Shown in pieces: positions 5,751 to 7,071 of a stretch of 7,071 nt of DNA. The stretch's first letter is position 1. Each line of letters starts with the position of its first letter. Under the pieces are notes generated by a model that saw only the letters and a list, made by a program, of their open reading frames with translations, ran no database searches and was not told the origin of the DNA. Origin of the DNA: an uncultured Ruminococcus sp. (GTDB taxonomy: Bacteria; Bacillota; Clostridia; Oscillospirales; Acutalibacteraceae); the NCBI GenBank assembly GCA_902773245.1, contig CACYDY010000318.1, forward strand, positions 1 through 7,071, given 5' to 3'. The position numbers were made by a program, and so were the translations under genes.

Positions 5751-6541
5751 CACCATATGAAAAACTGAAAACTGCAAGAGCAAGCACAAGACCTACAGGC
5801 TGCGCGTATGTTAACCAGATTTTTACCAATACTATAGAGCTTCACGGCGACAGACGCTATGGAGATGATGCGGCAATTTACAGCGGTATAGGATATCTTG
5901 ATGATGATATGCCGGCAACCTTTATAGCTATAGATAAGGGTACCGATCTTCAAAGCAGACTTGCAAAGAATTTTGGCTGTCCCAAGCCAGAGGGCTACAG
6001 AAAAGCATTAAGACTTATGAAACAGGCAGAGAAATTTCATCGCCCCGTTGTGTGCTTCGTTGATACATTGGGAGCATTTTGCGGTGCCGAAGCCGAGGAA
6101 CGAGGTCAGGGACAGGCTATTGCCGAGAATATTCTCGAAATGATGGGACTGCGAACACCTATTATTACTATAGTTATCGGTGAAGGCGGAAGCGGAGGCG
6201 CACTTGCGCTTGGAGCTGCCGATAAGGTTTATATGTTGGAGAATGCCGTTTATTCGGTAATCTCACCCGAAGGCTGCGCAAGTATTCTGTGGAAGGACAG
6301 CTCAAAGGTCGCTGATGCGGCGGAGTGCCTTAAAATTACTGCCCAGGATATCAGGGAGCTTAAAGTTATCGAGGGGATTATTACCGAGGATTTCGATAAT
6401 TTTGATAAGATGTGCAAATCTATCAGACATCAGCTAAAGAAAGACATCAAGGCTTTGCTCGAACTCCCCGACGAAAGATTGCTCGATAACAGATATAACC
6501 GTTTCAGAAAGCTCGGCAATTTTGACAAAATTGATAAATAA
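5747..6541 (+). CDS. accA: Acetyl-CoA carboxylase carboxyltransferase subunit alpha (AccA)
   Basis: AccA is the partner of AccD in the carboxyltransferase heterotetramer that makes malonyl-CoA. It has 264 residues, shorter than the roughly 319 of E. coli AccA. The missing part is the N-terminal helical extension, as in other short Firmicute AccA proteins, so this is not a truncation by mutation. Visible motifs are RPTGCAYVNQIF (15-26), ELHGDR (31-36), FGCPKPEGYRKALRLM (76-91), FVDTLGAFCGAEAEERGQG (104-122), IGEGGSGGALALG (144-156) and SPEGCASILWKD (173-184). DTLGAFCG stands where E. coli has DTPGAYPG. The ATG at 5747 lies in the ATGA overlap with accD. It is the last recognisable fatty-acid gene, and a hairpin follows 11 bp after its stop. 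Confidence 0.96.
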   Translation: MTPYEKLKTARASTRPTGCAYVNQIFTNTIELHGDRRYGDDAAIYSGIGYLDDDMPATFIAIDKGTDLQSRLAKNFGCPKPEGYRKALRLMKQAEKFHRPVVCFVDTLGAFCGAEAEERGQGQAIAENILEMMGLRTPIITIVIGEGGSGGALALGAADKVYMLENAVYSVISPEGCASILWKDSSKVADAAECLKITAQDIRELKVIEGIITEDFDNFDKMCKSIRHQLKKDIKALLELPDERLLDNRYNRFRKLGNFDKIDK

Positions 6542-6550
6542 TGAATTATG

Positions 6551-6580
6551 ATTCTCCCCGTGGAAAACATGGGGAGATTT
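6551..6580 (+). terminator. Probable intrinsic terminator after accA
   Basis: TCTCCCCGTG (6553-6562) pairs with CATGGGGAGA (6568-6577), ten pairs including one G-U, around the loop GAAAA. It is the most stable hairpin in the window. Only TTT followed by CTGT comes next, so the T run is short. Its position just after the operon's last gene supports a terminator, possibly leaky into the downstream gene. Confidence 0.6.
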
Positions 6581-6598
6581 CTGTATGTGGTGATGATA

Positions 6599-6982
6599 AT
6601 GAAAAAAAGAGCTGCGTATTTTGTGATATTCTGTTTGCTGACAGCAGCCGAAGTTCTGATTGGAATGTATGCGCACGGGTTTGTCAGAAATTATTTCGGT
6701 GATTTTTTGGTTGTAATATTGATATTCTTTTTCATAAGAACTTTTATTCCGGAAAAGTACACTTGGCTCAGCGCAGGAGTTTTCGCATTTGCGCTCGGAG
6801 TAGAAATTTTGCAGGGTATTGATATTGTCGGGAAATTATCAATAAAGAATGAGCTGTTAAGAATAATTATTGGTACTGAGTTTGAATATATTGATATAGT
6901 TTGTTATGCCGCAGGGTGTTCCGCAACCCAAGCTTACGACTTGATCAGAAGAAAAATGAAGAATGTTCCCAAAGAGGAATAA
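6599..6982 (+). CDS. Small integral membrane protein, DUF2809 family
   Basis: A 127-residue hydrophobic protein with about four membrane segments (roughly residues 6-26, 34-51, 56-74 and 96-112) and a basic C-terminal tail (IRRKMKN). The pattern NYFGDFLVVILIFFFIR (31-47), LGVEILQ (66-72) and FEYIDIVCYAAG (95-106) fits the DUF2809 family as I know it: a GD motif in helix two, E-x-x-Q at the end of helix three, and D-x-x-x-Y-x-x-G in helix four. No function is established for this family. The frame is open from an ATG at 6548, but that would put the terminator hairpin inside the coding region. I chose the ATG at 6599 (MKKRAAYF), a standard membrane-protein start with a weak GGTGAT upstream; 6593 is also possible. 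It is probably a separate unit from the fab genes or reached by readthrough. Confidence 0.7.
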   Translation: MKKRAAYFVIFCLLTAAEVLIGMYAHGFVRNYFGDFLVVILIFFFIRTFIPEKYTWLSAGVFAFALGVEILQGIDIVGKLSIKNELLRIIIGTEFEYIDIVCYAAGCSATQAYDLIRRKMKNVPKEE

Positions 6983-7071
6983 GTAATAATCGTTCACTAT
7001 CCACAACTTATAGTAAACGACATTTGAAATTATCTAAATTATTAGCGATGCGAAGCTTATTAAAGTTTCGC
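6983..7071 (+). other. Non-coding tail at the window edge
   Basis: These 89 bp contain no gene. After a short AT-rich stretch they hold the second copy of the two-block repeat seen after fabG, which runs to the window edge. Confidence 0.7.
7008..7071 (+). repeat. Dispersed intergenic repeat, copy 2 (cut by window edge)
   Basis: Block A (7008-7021) and block B (7045-7068) are identical to 2636-2649 and 2660-2683. The 23-bp spacer differs in length and sequence from the 10 bp of copy 1. The last 22 bases can fold as GCGAAGCTT (7050-7058) with AAGTTTCGC (7063-7071) around ATTA, nine pairs with one G-U. Copy 1 diverges right after block B (TGATC instead of CGC), so the two copies share only the left part or belong to different subtypes. 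Confidence 0.8.

Overview
The window is a core type II fatty-acid synthesis (FAS II) gene cluster from a low-to-moderate GC Gram-positive bacterium. Strong GGAGG ribosome binding sites, FabK as the enoyl-ACP reductase, the Clostridia-type order fabK-fabD-fabG-fabF-fabZ-accD-accA, and acetyl-CoA carboxylase (ACC) carboxyltransferase split into two genes all suggest class Clostridia. The protein style and intergenic repeats look like the Ruminococcus/Oscillospiraceae group, but that genus-level placement is inference. All genes are on the + strand. No tRNA, rRNA, CRISPR array or transposase gene was seen.

Layout. 14-2631: fabK, fabD and fabG, tightly packed (13-bp overlap, then an 18-bp gap). 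2632-3060: a 429-bp non-coding gap holding one copy of a two-block repeat, several inverted repeats and a terminator-like hairpin just upstream of fabF. 3061-4700: fabF and fabZ joined by a TAATG overlap. 4701-4877: a 177-bp gap with three inverted repeats, the last a perfect 17-bp palindrome just before accD. 4878-6541: accD and accA joined by an ATGA overlap. 6551-6580: a hairpin that probably ends the operon. 6599-6982: a small membrane protein of the DUF2809 type. 6983-7071: a second copy of the two-block repeat, cut by the window edge.

How the genes work together. AccD/AccA transfer a carboxyl group from carboxybiotin to acetyl-CoA, giving malonyl-CoA. FabD moves malonyl to acyl carrier protein (ACP). 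FabF condenses it with the growing acyl-ACP, FabG reduces the ketone, FabZ dehydrates, and FabK reduces the enoyl bond to close the cycle. Missing from the window are the initiating condensing enzyme FabH and ACP, which could lie just upstream, and the biotin carboxylase (AccC) and biotin carrier (AccB).

The most notable points are: accB and accC are absent from the two places where related operons carry them; the fabG-fabF gap looks like an attenuator or insertion site; there is an operator-like palindrome before accD; and the repeat pair occurs in two intergenic regions. I see no clearly new biological system. The window is mainly a housekeeping operon with unusual gene content and unusual intergenic DNA.
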